The notes under the pieces were generated by a model that was not told where the DNA came from, ran no database searches, and saw only the letters and a list, made by a program, of their open reading frames with translations. From Dechloromonas sp. UBA6271 (GTDB lineage: Bacteria; Pseudomonadota; Gammaproteobacteria; Burkholderiales; Rhodocyclaceae): DNA of 64,000 bases. Below are positions 41,845 through 51,306 of this stretch, piece after piece. The stretch's first letter is position 1. The number at the start of each line of letters is the position of its first letter. The stretch spans positions 7,300-71,299 of the forward strand of contig DJUX01000037.1 of the NCBI GenBank assembly GCA_002440665.1, written 5' to 3'. A program made the translations under genes and the position numbers.

Positions 41845-42973
41845 CGGCAAGCCGAGCCGCTTCTGGCCAAGGCTCCTGGTTTTTGCTTATGCCCTGCCGC
41901 GCCTGATCGTGAGGCGCCGGCGCCCGGAGAGCATCCGGCGCATCCTGGTCGCCCATCACCTGTTGCTCGGCGATACCATCATGCTGGCCGGCTTGCTGAA
42001 GAAACTGCGCCGCGACTATCCGGCGGCCGGGATCGACGTGCTGGTGCCCGTCGCCTGGTTGCCGATCTTTGCCGGGGCGCCTTACGGCGTGCGGGCCTTG
42101 CCCTATGACCCGCGTTCGCTCGCCAGCCAGCGCGAACTGCTTGCTTGCGGCCCCTACGAGTGGGCGCTGGTGCCTGCCGACAATCGCTGGTCGTGGGTGG
42201 CATCGGCCATGGGCGCACGCTGGATCACCGCCTTTGCCGGTGGTCCGGGCGGCAGCAAGGACTGGCCGGTCGACGAGCATGTCGCTTGGCCGACAACGGC
42301 GGAGGCCTGGGGCGATATCGCCAGCCGGCTGGCGCCGGGGCAGGAACCGGCGCCATTTGTCCTCGGTGAATGGCCGGCGCCGGGGCAGTCGGCGGACGCC
42401 GCAGCGTTGCCGGCGGTGCGTTATGCCGTGCTGCATCTCGGGGCATCGAGCCCGCACAAGCTGTGGCCCGCCGAGCACTGGCGGGCGCTGGCCGAAGCCC
42501 TCGACGTGGCAGGGGTGCGAGTGGTGTGGTCGGCGGGGCCGCGCGAGCTCGATCTGGTGCGCGCGGTCGATGCCGAAGGACGATTTGTCAGCATGGCAGG
42601 GAAGCTCGACCTGGCCGGGTTGTGGCATCTGCTGGCCGGCGCTGCCGTGCTGGTCAGTCCGGATACCGGGGTCGCCCATCTGGCTCGTCTGACCGGTACA
42701 CCGGCGGTGGTGCTGTTCGGGCCCGGTTCGCCCATAATCTCGGGGCCGGGCCGTTTCTGGCGCGACAGCCCGTTTGCGGTCGTCTGGGTCGAGGATATTC
42801 CGTGTCGTGACCAGAACCTGATTTTTGAACGGCCCTTGCCATGGGTGCGCCATTGCTGGCGCAGTGTTGCCGAGTGCGGGAATCCGCGTTGTATCCAGCA
42901 GATCGATGAAAACCGGGTGATGCAGGCTATCGAACGGGTTGCCGGCATTCGCCTTGGAAAGGATGGGAAATGA
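41837..42973 (+). CDS. GT9 heptosyltransferase-family protein
   Basis: A 378-aa GT9 protein. The ATG at 41837 overlaps the end of the amidotransferase gene by 8 bp. Marks are IRRILVAHHLLLGDTIMLAGLLKKL at the N-terminus, LHLGASSPHKLWPAEHWRALAEAL and VLVSPDTGVAHLARLTGTPAVVLFGPGSP in the donor site. The C-terminal CRDQNLIFERPLPW...CGNPRC carries conserved cysteines. Donor and linkage are unknown; family suggests ADP-heptose. The next gene overlaps it by 4 bp. Confidence 0.85.
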   Translation: MASGKPSRFWPRLLVFAYALPRLIVRRRRPESIRRILVAHHLLLGDTIMLAGLLKKLRRDYPAAGIDVLVPVAWLPIFAGAPYGVRALPYDPRSLASQRELLACGPYEWALVPADNRWSWVASAMGARWITAFAGGPGGSKDWPVDEHVAWPTTAEAWGDIASRLAPGQEPAPFVLGEWPAPGQSADAAALPAVRYAVLHLGASSPHKLWPAEHWRALAEALDVAGVRVVWSAGPRELDLVRAVDAEGRFVSMAGKLDLAGLWHLLAGAAVLVSPDTGVAHLARLTGTPAVVLFGPGSPIISGPGRFWRDSPFAVVWVEDIPCRDQNLIFERPLPWVRHCWRSVAECGNPRCIQQIDENRVMQAIERVAGIRLGKDGK

Positions 42974-44124
42974 GTTCGGAAAATCAGCAAAAACGCCGCG
43001 TCGGCTTGTTCGTCGATTCGTTGATGGGCGGCGGGGCGGAGCGCGTGGCGCTGAATTTCGCCGAAAAATTCATCGAACTGGGGCACGATGCCCGCGTGTT
43101 TGTGCTGCATCCGCCGATCGAGCACAGTGTTGGTAGTGTGCCGATACATCTGGTGAGCGAGCAGGAGCGCTTGGCCGACTGGCGTCCGCTAAACAAGTGG
43201 CGTTATGCCCGGCGTATCCGCAAACTGGTCCGCGACATCGAGGCGGATGGCAAGCCTTTCGACTTCTTCATCTCGAACGCCGAGGATTCGGATCGTCTGA
43301 CCCGCATGGCCGGGCTGAAACCGGTGTTCATCCGCTACCGCAATTCGCTGGTCCATTTCCTGAACGCCAAGGTGGGCGATGCCAAGGGTTTCAAGCGCAT
43401 TGTCCGCAAGACACGCTGGCTGAACAAATTCCGCAAGACCTACGGCGGGCATCTGGTCACCGTCTCGAAAGCCTTGCAGGATGAACTGATCAACACGGTC
43501 GGTCTAAAGCCGGCATCGATCACGACCATCTACAACCCGTTCAATTTCGAGCAACTGCGCCGGCTGGCCGCCGAACCGGCGGCGACGCCGACGCAGCCCT
43601 ACATCATCTACGCGGCCCGCCTGACGCCGCGCAAGCGCCAGGATTTGCTGTTGCGTGCCTATGCCCTGGCCGATATCAGCCTGCCCCTGGTGTTGCTGGG
43701 TGGCGTCAGCGGGCCGGAAGGCGTGGTGTACGAGACGGAGCTGCGCAAACTGGCGGCGGATCTGGGGATAACCGACCGGGTCATCTTCGAAGGTTTTCAC
43801 CAGAATCCGTATCCATGGGTCAAGAAGGCGGCCTTGTTTGCCATGTCATCCGACAGCGAAGGGTTGCCGACCGTGCTCATCGAATCGCTGATCATCGGTA
43901 CGCCGGTGGTCAGTACCGACTGCCCGACCGGGCCGAGCGAAATCCTCACCGGAAATCTGGCGACCTTTCTTTCTCCAGTCGACGATGCGCCTGCGCTTGC
44001 TCGGAATATAAAGAGGGCGCTACAGTCATACCCGGCAATTGATGGCGAGCGTGTGGAGCGTTTTCGCAGCGACTACACAATCCGGTCCTATCTCACCCAC
44101 TACGAGGCCATTTCCAAGCGCTAA
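42970..44124 (+). CDS. GT4 glycosyltransferase
   Basis: A 384-aa GT-B transferase. The N-terminus KKRVGLFVDSLMGGGAERVALNFA is typical of GT4 enzymes such as those for GalNAc or glucosyl transfer in envelope polysaccharides (quoted residues approximate the visible RRVGLFVDSLMGGGAERV). The donor domain has YAARLTPRKRQDLLLRAYAL and SSDSEGLPTVLIESLIIGTPVVSTDCPTGPSE. Codon use becomes somewhat more AT-rich toward its 3' end and in the next gene. Confidence 0.86.
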   Translation: MSSENQQKRRVGLFVDSLMGGGAERVALNFAEKFIELGHDARVFVLHPPIEHSVGSVPIHLVSEQERLADWRPLNKWRYARRIRKLVRDIEADGKPFDFFISNAEDSDRLTRMAGLKPVFIRYRNSLVHFLNAKVGDAKGFKRIVRKTRWLNKFRKTYGGHLVTVSKALQDELINTVGLKPASITTIYNPFNFEQLRRLAAEPAATPTQPYIIYAARLTPRKRQDLLLRAYALADISLPLVLLGGVSGPEGVVYETELRKLAADLGITDRVIFEGFHQNPYPWVKKAALFAMSSDSEGLPTVLIESLIIGTPVVSTDCPTGPSEILTGNLATFLSPVDDAPALARNIKRALQSYPAIDGERVERFRSDYTIRSYLTHYEAISKR

Positions 44125-45396
44125 ATGCCGGCCCAAGACCACCTCCCCCAGATCAGCAAGTCATACCGAGTCGCCTGGTTGGTTGTCTCGCTCGTTCTGC
44201 TCGTCGGACCCATTGCAAATGCACCTGCCTTACGTCATGCCTTGCTGGTTGTCGCCATATTCTATTGCGGCAATGAAATAGTTCGCGGGCGGATCGAGCG
44301 TCGCTGGCTGATGATCTTTCTGCCTTGGATATTCGTCGTCCTGGCGTCGGCACTCTGGTCGCCCAGGCCGAAGACGACTTTGATCGACGCAACCTGGGAA
44401 GTGCTCGGCCCCATCTCGGCCGGCGTGCTGGCGATATCACTCTCATCGCGCGTTACTCCACGGTGGTTCACCTTCCCGTTCGCCGCACTGGCAATCGGCA
44501 GCCTGGCGAGCGTCATGGGCGGACTGCATGTGCATCTAGGCATCGAGCCAGGGTTGCCGGTCTGGATACTCAAGACCTATCCGGGGCGAGGTGTGGCGAG
44601 TACGGTCGGCGTTCTGGTCGTGCTGATCGGAATATGGATGATGATTGGTGATCCTGGCGATGGTGATGATTCGCGGAATCGCCGGTGGCGCGCTGGCGGG
44701 GGGCTGATGGTGTTGCTTGGCCTCCTGTTGGGCATACTCGGGTACAACCGGATGTTCTGGTTCGCTGTCCTAGTCGGTCTGCTGCCGTGGCTGGTGCGGC
44801 TGAATGCCTATTCGTTGCGGATCCGCCTGCTTCTGCCTGTACTGTTGCTAACTGCCGGATTGACCGGAGTCATCTATTCCAGCGTCGTGATGAACGTCCA
44901 GCATGAAGCAGGTGTCGAAGATGCCGTCACGGTGCTGCAGGAAAAATATGCAAGTGACCCGCGCTGGATAATCTGGAGCGGCTGGGGCAAGGCCATCCTC
45001 GAGCAACCGGTGGCCGGATACGGTTATGGAACGCGAATTCTGCCGAGAATAGGCGAGATGAAAATTCCGGGCGGCATGAAGGATCCTGAGATTGCCCAGC
45101 ACCATGCTCATAATGTGTTTTTGAACGTCCTGGTTCAGACAGGTGCCTTGGGGTTAATTGCATTTCTATGGATGCTCACCGGATTGTTCCGTGAAATCCG
45201 CATAACGGCTCGCGAGAGCGCCGGGGCAACCCGGGAGCGCTGGGCCTCTGTGGGTGCTGCTTCGTTGCTCCTGGGGGCATTGGCCAAGGCGCTGACGGAC
45301 GATTTCTATTGGGGGCCGGCAAATATCGTGATGTGGGTGTTCGTCGGACTTTTTCTTGGAGTGGCCGCGCACAAGGCTGGCCGGGAGCCGAATTGA
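44125..45396 (+). CDS. O-antigen ligase family protein (WaaL-like)
   Basis: Joins O-antigen from the lipid carrier to lipid A-core, or polymerises a related glycan, at the periplasmic face. The ATG abuts the preceding stop (TAAATG). The 423-aa product has about ten to twelve hydrophobic segments and the large periplasmic loop with Wzy_C/WaaL motifs: RWIIWSGWGKAILEQPVAGYG and QHHAHNVFLNVLVQTGALGLI (the conserved His-x3-N region). GC content is lower than its neighbours, common for such genes. Confidence 0.85.
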   Translation: MPAQDHLPQISKSYRVAWLVVSLVLLVGPIANAPALRHALLVVAIFYCGNEIVRGRIERRWLMIFLPWIFVVLASALWSPRPKTTLIDATWEVLGPISAGVLAISLSSRVTPRWFTFPFAALAIGSLASVMGGLHVHLGIEPGLPVWILKTYPGRGVASTVGVLVVLIGIWMMIGDPGDGDDSRNRRWRAGGGLMVLLGLLLGILGYNRMFWFAVLVGLLPWLVRLNAYSLRIRLLLPVLLLTAGLTGVIYSSVVMNVQHEAGVEDAVTVLQEKYASDPRWIIWSGWGKAILEQPVAGYGYGTRILPRIGEMKIPGGMKDPEIAQHHAHNVFLNVLVQTGALGLIAFLWMLTGLFREIRITARESAGATRERWASVGAASLLLGALAKALTDDFYWGPANIVMWVFVGLFLGVAAHKAGREPN

Positions 45397-45456
45397 CTTC
45401 CCCCATCCGGCTATTTTCCTGTTGCTCGAAAACTGAATAAGGCGCTACCGATTGTC

Positions 45457-46512
45457 GTGACTGATATAAAGAAGATTCTCGTCATCCGGCGCGACAACAT
45501 CGGTGACCTCATCTGCACCACGTCGCTGTTTAGCGCGCTGCGCGCCCGCTTCCCGGGTGCCCGCATTGATGCGCTGGTCAATAGCTATAACCAGCCGGTG
45601 CTGGAGCGAAATCCGGATATCGACCACGTTTATGCCTACACCAAGGCCAAGCACCGCGAAGACGGGGAGAGCGTCCTGGGAATTTACGGACGGCGCATCC
45701 GGCTGATGCTCGGCTTGCGCGCCCAGGGCTATGACTGCGTGGTGCTGGCCAATGACGGTGACACGAAGCGCACCTTGAAGCTCGCGCGCTGGATCGCCCC
45801 GCGGCAGGTCATCGGTTATGGCGTGCCTGGCGAAGCGATCGATCGCCGTCTGGATACGCCGCTGACGCTTGATCCCCGGCACCGGCATTCGGTGGAGATT
45901 GCCTTTGCCTTGCTGGCGCCGCTCGGAATCGTGGGAACGCCGCCGGCAATGAAACTGGTGCCGGATCCCGAGATACTTCAACGTGTCCGGAATTTGCTGG
46001 ATACCCAAGCCGGCAAGGTAGGCGGGCCGACCATCGCCATTCACGTCAGCGCCCGCAAAGCGCCTCAGCGCTGGCCGACCGAGCGCTTCATCGCCCTGAT
46101 GCGGCAACTGCATGTGCGCTGCAACGCCCGCTTCATGCTTTTCTGGGCGCCGGGGGGCAGCGACAATCCGATGCATCCGGGGGACGACGACAAGGCCCGC
46201 GAGATCGTCGCGGCGACCGCAGGCCTGCCCGTCCTGGCCTACCGGACGGAAAGCCTGGACGAGCTGATTGGCGGCATCGCCGCCTGCGACAGCATGATCT
46301 GTTCGGATGGCGGGGCGATGCACGTCGGTGCCGCGCTCGGCAAGCCGATCGTCTGTTTCTTCGGCAATTCGGATGCCGCCCGCTGGCATCCGTGGGGCGT
46401 GCCGCATCAACTGCTGCAACCGCCATCTCTAGACGTAAACGACATTTCGGTGGCGGAGGCGATGAGCGCCTGCGAGCGCCTGGGCATCGTGGATTCGCCG
46501 ACCGGCGCCTGA
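45457..46512 (+). CDS. GT9 heptosyltransferase-family protein
   Basis: The third GT9 member of the block, 351 aa, with a GTG start at 45457 (MTDIKKILVIRRDNIGDLICTT). The donor site reads DSMICSDGGAMHVGAALGKPIVCFFGNSD and the acceptor lobe HVSARKAPQRWPTERFIALM. The DxxGDxxxxTP-like start DNIGDLICTT is the GT9 hallmark. It lies 60 bp after the ligase gene and ends the LPS block; it converges on polA with a 37-bp gap that holds only a weak TGCCGG/CCGGCA hairpin. Confidence 0.86.
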   Translation: MTDIKKILVIRRDNIGDLICTTSLFSALRARFPGARIDALVNSYNQPVLERNPDIDHVYAYTKAKHREDGESVLGIYGRRIRLMLGLRAQGYDCVVLANDGDTKRTLKLARWIAPRQVIGYGVPGEAIDRRLDTPLTLDPRHRHSVEIAFALLAPLGIVGTPPAMKLVPDPEILQRVRNLLDTQAGKVGGPTIAIHVSARKAPQRWPTERFIALMRQLHVRCNARFMLFWAPGGSDNPMHPGDDDKAREIVAATAGLPVLAYRTESLDELIGGIAACDSMICSDGGAMHVGAALGKPIVCFFGNSDAARWHPWGVPHQLLQPPSLDVNDISVAEAMSACERLGIVDSPTGA

Positions 46513-46549
46513 GATTGCCGGGGGTACTGTCCGGCACGGCGTAGTCAAC

Positions 46550-49270
46550 TCAGTGCGCCGCTTCCCAGTTCGGCCCGACGCCGACCTCGACGACCAGCGG
46601 TACCTTGAGTTCGGCGACCTGACTCATCAGGCGCGGCAGTTGAGTGCGCACTTCGCTCAATTCGTCGTCCGGCACTTCGAGCAGCAGCTCGTCATGGACT
46701 TGCAGAATCAGGCAACTTTTCCGGGTTGACCGCAACAGCCAGTCCTGGACGGCGATCATTGCCAGCTTGATCAGGTCGGCGGCGGTGCCTTGCATCGGCG
46801 CATTGATCGCGGCGCGTTCCGCGCCCTGGCGGCGCATCGCCTGGCTGGAACGAATCTCGGGGAACCACAGGCGGCGGCCGAAGGCGGTTTCGACGTAGCC
46901 CTTGTCGCGCGCCGTCTGGCGGGCTTCTTCCATGTAGCGGGCGACGCCGGGGTAACGGGCGAAGTAACGGTCGATGTAGGTCTGCGCGGCGCTGCGTTCC
47001 AGCCCGAGCTGACGGGCGAGGCCGAAGGCGCTCATGCCGTAGATCAGGCCGAAGTTGATGCTCTTGGCCACGCGGCGCTGGTCGGGGCCGACTTCGAGCG
47101 GGGTGACGCCGAAGATTTCGCCGGCGGTGGCGCGGTGCACATCCTCGCCGTGGGCAAAAGCCTCGAGCAGACGTTCGTCGCCCGAGAGGTGGGCCATGAT
47201 GCGCAGCTCGATCTGCGAGTAGTCAGCCGAGACGATGCTGCTGCCCGACGGCGCAATGAAGGCGGTGCGAATCTTCCGGCCTTCCTCGCTGCGTACCGGG
47301 ATGTTCTGCAGGTTGGGATCGCTGGAAGCGAGACGGCCGGTGACCACGGAGGCCTGCGAGAAGTGAGTGTGCACTCTGCCGGTTTCGGAGTTGATCATGC
47401 GCGGCAGCTTGTCGGTGTAGGTGCCTTTCAGCTTGGCCAGGCTGCGGTGCTCGAGCAACAGCTTGGGCAATGGGTAGTCGAGCGCCAGTTCGGAGAGCAC
47501 TTCCTCGTCGGTCGACGGGCCGCCGGAGGCGGTCTTCTTCTTGACCGGTAGGCCGAGCTTGGTGAACAGGATTTCGCCGAGCTGCTTGGGCGAGGCGAGG
47601 TTGAAGGGCTGGCCAGCGATTTCGTAGGCCTGCGCTTCCAGCGCCATGATCTTCTGGCCGATTTCGTGGCTTTGCCGGGCCAGTGTGTCGCCGTCGATCA
47701 GGATGCCGGTACGCTCCATTTGCCAGATGACCTGGCGGGCCGGCATTTCGATCTCGTGGTAGATGCGCGACAGGCCGGGTTCGCCGGTGAAGCGCGGGTG
47801 CAGTGCCTGATGCACGCGCAGGGTGACATCGGCGTCTTCTGCCGAGTAGGTGGCGGCGCGCTCGATGTCGACCTGGTCGAAAGTGATCTGCTTGGCGCCC
47901 TTGCCGCACAGGTCTTCGTAGGCGATGGTGTCGAGGCCGAGATGGCGCGTGCATAGCTGGCCGAGGTCGTGGCCCTTGTCGGACTCGATGACGTAGCTCT
48001 GCAGCATGGTGTCGTGGGCGATGCCGGCCAGCGCGATGCCGTGGTTGGCGAAGACGTGCTGGTCGTACTTGGCGTTTTGCAGCACTTTCATGTGGTCGCC
48101 GGCTTCCAGCCAGGGTTTCAGCCTGGCCAGCACTTCCGCGCGTGGTAACTGGTCGGCGACGCCGGGGGCGGTGTGGGCGAGCGGGATGTAGCAGGCTTCG
48201 CCGACCTTGACCGACAGCGAGACACCGACGATGCGGGCGGCGAAGGAGTCGAGGCTGGTGGTTTCGGTATCGAGGGCGGTCAGTTCGGCGGCGTCGATCT
48301 TGGCCAGCCAGGCATCGAATTGCGGCCAGCTCAGGACGGTTTCGTAGGCAACATCAATTTTGCCTGGGAGCGCTGGAGTGGCGGTGTCGGAGACCGTGCG
48401 TGCCGGGATATCGGCGGCTGCTTCCGGACCGTCGATATCGGCCAGCCACGACCGGAACTGGTAGCGCGTGTAGAGCTCGCGCAGCGTGGCGACATCGGGT
48501 GATGTTGCGGTCAGCGTGTTCGGTGCCGGCAAATTCGACAGGTCGCAGGCGACGGTCACCAGTTTTTTGCCGAGCGGTAAAAAGCCAAGATGGTCGCGCA
48601 GGTTCTGGCCGACGACGCCGCCGATTTCATCGGCATGGGCGACGATGCCGTCGAGCGAGCCGTATTGCTCAAGCCATTTGAGCGCCGTTTTCGGGCCGCA
48701 CTTGGCGACACCCGGCACGCCATCGACCGTATCGCCAACCAGCGCCAGATAATCGACGATCTTGCCCGGCGGCACGCCGAACTTGGCCTCGACGCCGGCT
48801 TCGTCGAGCAGTTCGTTGCTCATCGTGTTGTACCAGCGGACCTGCGGGCTGACCAGTTGGGTCAGGTCCTTGTCGCCGGTGGAAATCAGGGTATTTATGC
48901 CGTCGACCGCAGCATTCGTCGCCAGCGTGCCGATCACGTCGTCGGCCTCGACGCCGTCGACTATCAGCAGCGGCCAGCCGGCGGCCTTGATCGCGGCGTG
49001 CAGCGGTTCGATCTGGCCGATCATGTCTTCCGGCATCGGTGGCCGGTGCGCCTTGTATTCCGGGAACCAGTCGTCGCGGAAAGTCTTGCCCTTGGCGTCG
49101 AAAACGACGGCCTTGTAGTCCGCCTTGTAGTCGCTTTCCAGACGACGTAGCATGTTCAGTACGCCGTACAGCGCGCCGGTCGGCTCGCCGGCCTTGTTGC
49201 GCAGGTCGGGCAGGGCGTGGAAAGCGCGGTAGAGATAGGACGAGCCGTCCACCAACAACAAGAGAGGCAT
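46550..49270 (-). CDS. polA: DNA polymerase I
   Basis: Okazaki-fragment processing and repair polymerase. The 906-aa product has all three domains: 5' nuclease (LLLVDGSSYLYRAFHALPDL, DADDVIG-like VEADDVIGTLA, GVPGVAKCGPKTA), 3'-5' exonuclease with its acidic residues (TALDTETTSLDSF) and polymerase (DYSQIELRIMAHLSGD motif A, RRVAKSINFGLIYGMSAFGLA motif B, QVHDELLLEVP motif C). Full length suggests a normal, proofreading enzyme. Its start lies only 5 bp from the start of the divergent LOG gene. Confidence 0.98.
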   Translation of the reverse strand: MPLLLLVDGSSYLYRAFHALPDLRNKAGEPTGALYGVLNMLRRLESDYKADYKAVVFDAKGKTFRDDWFPEYKAHRPPMPEDMIGQIEPLHAAIKAAGWPLLIVDGVEADDVIGTLATNAAVDGINTLISTGDKDLTQLVSPQVRWYNTMSNELLDEAGVEAKFGVPPGKIVDYLALVGDTVDGVPGVAKCGPKTALKWLEQYGSLDGIVAHADEIGGVVGQNLRDHLGFLPLGKKLVTVACDLSNLPAPNTLTATSPDVATLRELYTRYQFRSWLADIDGPEAAADIPARTVSDTATPALPGKIDVAYETVLSWPQFDAWLAKIDAAELTALDTETTSLDSFAARIVGVSLSVKVGEACYIPLAHTAPGVADQLPRAEVLARLKPWLEAGDHMKVLQNAKYDQHVFANHGIALAGIAHDTMLQSYVIESDKGHDLGQLCTRHLGLDTIAYEDLCGKGAKQITFDQVDIERAATYSAEDADVTLRVHQALHPRFTGEPGLSRIYHEIEMPARQVIWQMERTGILIDGDTLARQSHEIGQKIMALEAQAYEIAGQPFNLASPKQLGEILFTKLGLPVKKKTASGGPSTDEEVLSELALDYPLPKLLLEHRSLAKLKGTYTDKLPRMINSETGRVHTHFSQASVVTGRLASSDPNLQNIPVRSEEGRKIRTAFIAPSGSSIVSADYSQIELRIMAHLSGDERLLEAFAHGEDVHRATAGEIFGVTPLEVGPDQRRVAKSINFGLIYGMSAFGLARQLGLERSAAQTYIDRYFARYPGVARYMEEARQTARDKGYVETAFGRRLWFPEIRSSQAMRRQGAERAAINAPMQGTAADLIKLAMIAVQDWLLRSTRKSCLILQVHDELLLEVPDDELSEVRTQLPRLMSQVAELKVPLVVEVGVGPNWEAAH

Positions 49271-49275
49271 GAGAA

Positions 49276-50004
49276 GTGACGGAAAGCGATAAGCTGGTTA
49301 TGGGGGTGGAATCCGAGGCGCTGCTGCAATCGGCTTCGGCCCGGGAGTCCTGGCGGATTTTCGGCATTATGTCAGAGTTCGTCGAGGCGACCGAACGCCT
49401 GGCGGCGATCAAGCCGGCGGTGACCGTTTTCGGCAGCGCACGCGTCGCGCCGGGTTCGCCGTATTACGATCTGACCGAAAGGACGGCGCGCCTGCTCTCC
49501 GATTCCGGGTTTTCAGTCATCTCCGGTGGTGGCCCCGGCATCATGGAAGCCGCCAACAAGGGCGCCTTCTACGGCAAGTCGCCATCGGTCGGTCTGAACA
49601 TCCAGTTGCCGCACGAGCAGGCCAACAACCACTATCAGGACATCTCGCAGACTTTCCGCCATTTCTTCGCGCGCAAGTACATGTTCGTCCGCTTCGCCAG
49701 CGCTTATGTCGTGATGCCCGGTGGTTTCGGCACGCTGGACGAGTTGATGGAAGCGCTGACGCTGATCCAGACCGGCAAGGCGCGCAAGATTCCGCTGATC
49801 CTGGTGTGCACCGATTTCTGGCAGGGGATGATCGACTGGTTCAAGGCAAGACTGGTCGCGGAGGGGATGGTTGATCCCGAGGATATCAAGCTGATCCAGC
49901 TGATCGACGAGCCGGAACAGGTCGTCGAGGCAATATTCAAACACTACGAGGCGCGCCCGTTCGCTCCGCTGCCCGCCGAGCGCGAGTTGATGCTCAACCT
50001 GTAA
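49276..50004 (+). CDS. LOG-family (TIGR00730) Rossmann-fold protein
   Basis: LOG proteins are nucleotide 5'-monophosphate phosphoribohydrolases. The 242-aa product has the signature pair GGGPGIMEAANKGAF and PGGFGTLDELMEAL with the catalytic Arg/Glu environment, and TVFGSARVAPGSPYYD upstream. The GTG start at 49276 leaves 5 bp to polA; an in-frame ATG at 49300 (MGVESEALLQ) is a reasonable alternative. Next to polA, DUF2782 and thrB, an order I associate with betaproteobacteria. Confidence 0.9.
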   Translation: MTESDKLVMGVESEALLQSASARESWRIFGIMSEFVEATERLAAIKPAVTVFGSARVAPGSPYYDLTERTARLLSDSGFSVISGGGPGIMEAANKGAFYGKSPSVGLNIQLPHEQANNHYQDISQTFRHFFARKYMFVRFASAYVVMPGGFGTLDELMEALTLIQTGKARKIPLILVCTDFWQGMIDWFKARLVAEGMVDPEDIKLIQLIDEPEQVVEAIFKHYEARPFAPLPAERELMLNL

Positions 50005-50037
50005 TAGAATCGGGGGCAAATTATCAAGGAACGATCC

Positions 50038-50370
50038 ATGCGCCATATTCTCCCCGTCATTCTGCTTGCCGCCATGCCCGTCTGGGCCCAACAGCCGAGC
50101 GATCTGCAGCCGCTGCCCGCCGTGCCGCCCCCGCCGCCGGGCATGGAGGCCTTCGATGAGGCACTCGAGCCGCAGGTCACCATCGTCAAGACCGAGCGCG
50201 AAACCCGCGAGGAATTCCGCGCCAACGGCCGGCTCTACATGGTCAAGGTGACACCAGCCATCGGCCCGGCTTATTTTCTGGTGGATCAGCAGGGCGACGG
50301 CAACTTTGTCCAGAGGGACACCATGGGGCCGGCAGTGCGGCCGCCGATGTGGATTTTGCGTTCCTGGTAA
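50038..50370 (+). CDS. DUF2782 exported protein
   Basis: A 110-aa exported protein with signal peptide (MRHILPVILLAAMPVWAQQ), a proline-rich linker (PAVPPPPPGM) and a conserved domain (PQVTIVKTERETREEFRANGRLYMVKVTP) that defines DUF2782. Function unknown. It sits 33 bp after the LOG gene and 3 bp before thrB, the usual setting of the family. Confidence 0.85.
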   Translation: MRHILPVILLAAMPVWAQQPSDLQPLPAVPPPPPGMEAFDEALEPQVTIVKTERETREEFRANGRLYMVKVTPAIGPAYFLVDQQGDGNFVQRDTMGPAVRPPMWILRSW

Positions 50371-50373
50371 ATC

Positions 50374-51297
50374 TTGTCGGTCTACACCACCGTCGGGCGC
50401 GATGAGCTGACGGCCTGGCTCGCGCCGCTCGGCGCGGGGGGGCTTGACGATTTCGCCGGCATTGCCGCCGGCATGCAGAACTCCAACTATTTCGTGACGG
50501 CCGGCGGGCGCCGCTGGGTGCTCACCCTCTTCGAGCACCTGGCACCGCGCGAACTGGATTTCTACCTGGCCTTGCAGGATCATCTGGCGGCTCACGGAAT
50601 TCCCTGCCCGCGGCCACTGGCTACGGGTGACGGACATTTCTGGCGGGTGCTGGCCGGCAAGCCGGCGGCCTTGTTTACCTGCCTGCCGGGGGCCGGCGTC
50701 GAGGCGCCGACGTCCGACCATTGCCGGATGCTGGGTGAAATGCTGGCACGCCTGCATCTCGCCGGTGCGGATTTCCCTTCGCCCTTGCCGAATCCTTGTG
50801 GCGCCGCTTGGCGTGATACTGCCGGGCGGGCGCTGGCGCCGTTGCTGACGGCCGACGAGCGCGGTCGACTGCTTGCCGAGCTCGATTTTCAGTCCGCCCA
50901 GGATTATTCCGCATTGCCGCGCGGCATCGTCCACGGCGATCTCTTCCGCGACAATGCGCTGTGGCAGGACGGCAGCCTCAGCGGGGTGCTCGATTTTTAT
51001 TTCGCCGGCGAGGACAGCCTGTTGTTCGATCTGGCGGTTGTTGCCAACGATTGGTGCGCCGATGCGCAACGCTTGCAGGCGCTGTTCGCCGGCTACCGAG
51101 CCTTGCGCCAGATGGTGCCGGCGGAAGAGGCGGCATGGCCGGCCATGCGCCGCGCCGCCGCGCTGCGCTTCTGGCTGTTGCGGCTGGAGGTTCGGCACTA
51201 TCCGCGCCCCGGCGCTGTGGTAACGATCAAGGACCCCGACCATTTCGGCAGCCTTTTGCAGCGTCTTTGCCTTGCCCCGGAAAGACTCCCCCGTTAG
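50374..51297 (+). CDS. thrB: Homoserine kinase (ThrB, aminoglycoside-phosphotransferase fold)
   Basis: Phosphorylates homoserine for threonine synthesis. The TTG start at 50374 (MSVYTTVGRDELTAWLAPL) matches family N-termini; no ATG fits. The 307-aa product is the proteobacterial kinase-fold type, not the GHMP type: GIAAGMQNSNYFVTAGGRRWVLTLFE (N-lobe), the catalytic loop GIVHGDLFRDNALW and the metal Asp in GVLDFYFAGEDS. The weak start codon suggests low expression relative to neighbours. Confidence 0.92.
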   Translation: MSVYTTVGRDELTAWLAPLGAGGLDDFAGIAAGMQNSNYFVTAGGRRWVLTLFEHLAPRELDFYLALQDHLAAHGIPCPRPLATGDGHFWRVLAGKPAALFTCLPGAGVEAPTSDHCRMLGEMLARLHLAGADFPSPLPNPCGAAWRDTAGRALAPLLTADERGRLLAELDFQSAQDYSALPRGIVHGDLFRDNALWQDGSLSGVLDFYFAGEDSLLFDLAVVANDWCADAQRLQALFAGYRALRQMVPAEEAAWPAMRRAAALRFWLLRLEVRHYPRPGAVVTIKDPDHFGSLLQRLCLAPERLPR

Positions 51298-51306
51298 CAT
51301 CCCGGT

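Noticed and set aside
39067..41850. A 927-codon open frame on the minus strand opposite the glycosyltransferase and amidotransferase genes
   Set aside because: It is antisense to two well-supported genes, has no domain, and its Arg/Gly/Gln-rich composition is typical of antisense frames in GC-rich DNA. The same reasoning removes the long minus frames at 57587-59464, 49513-51324 and 35554-37107.
46516..46536. TGCCGG/CCGGCA hairpin between the last LPS gene and polA as a terminator
   Set aside because: It is a short stem without a T-run on either strand.
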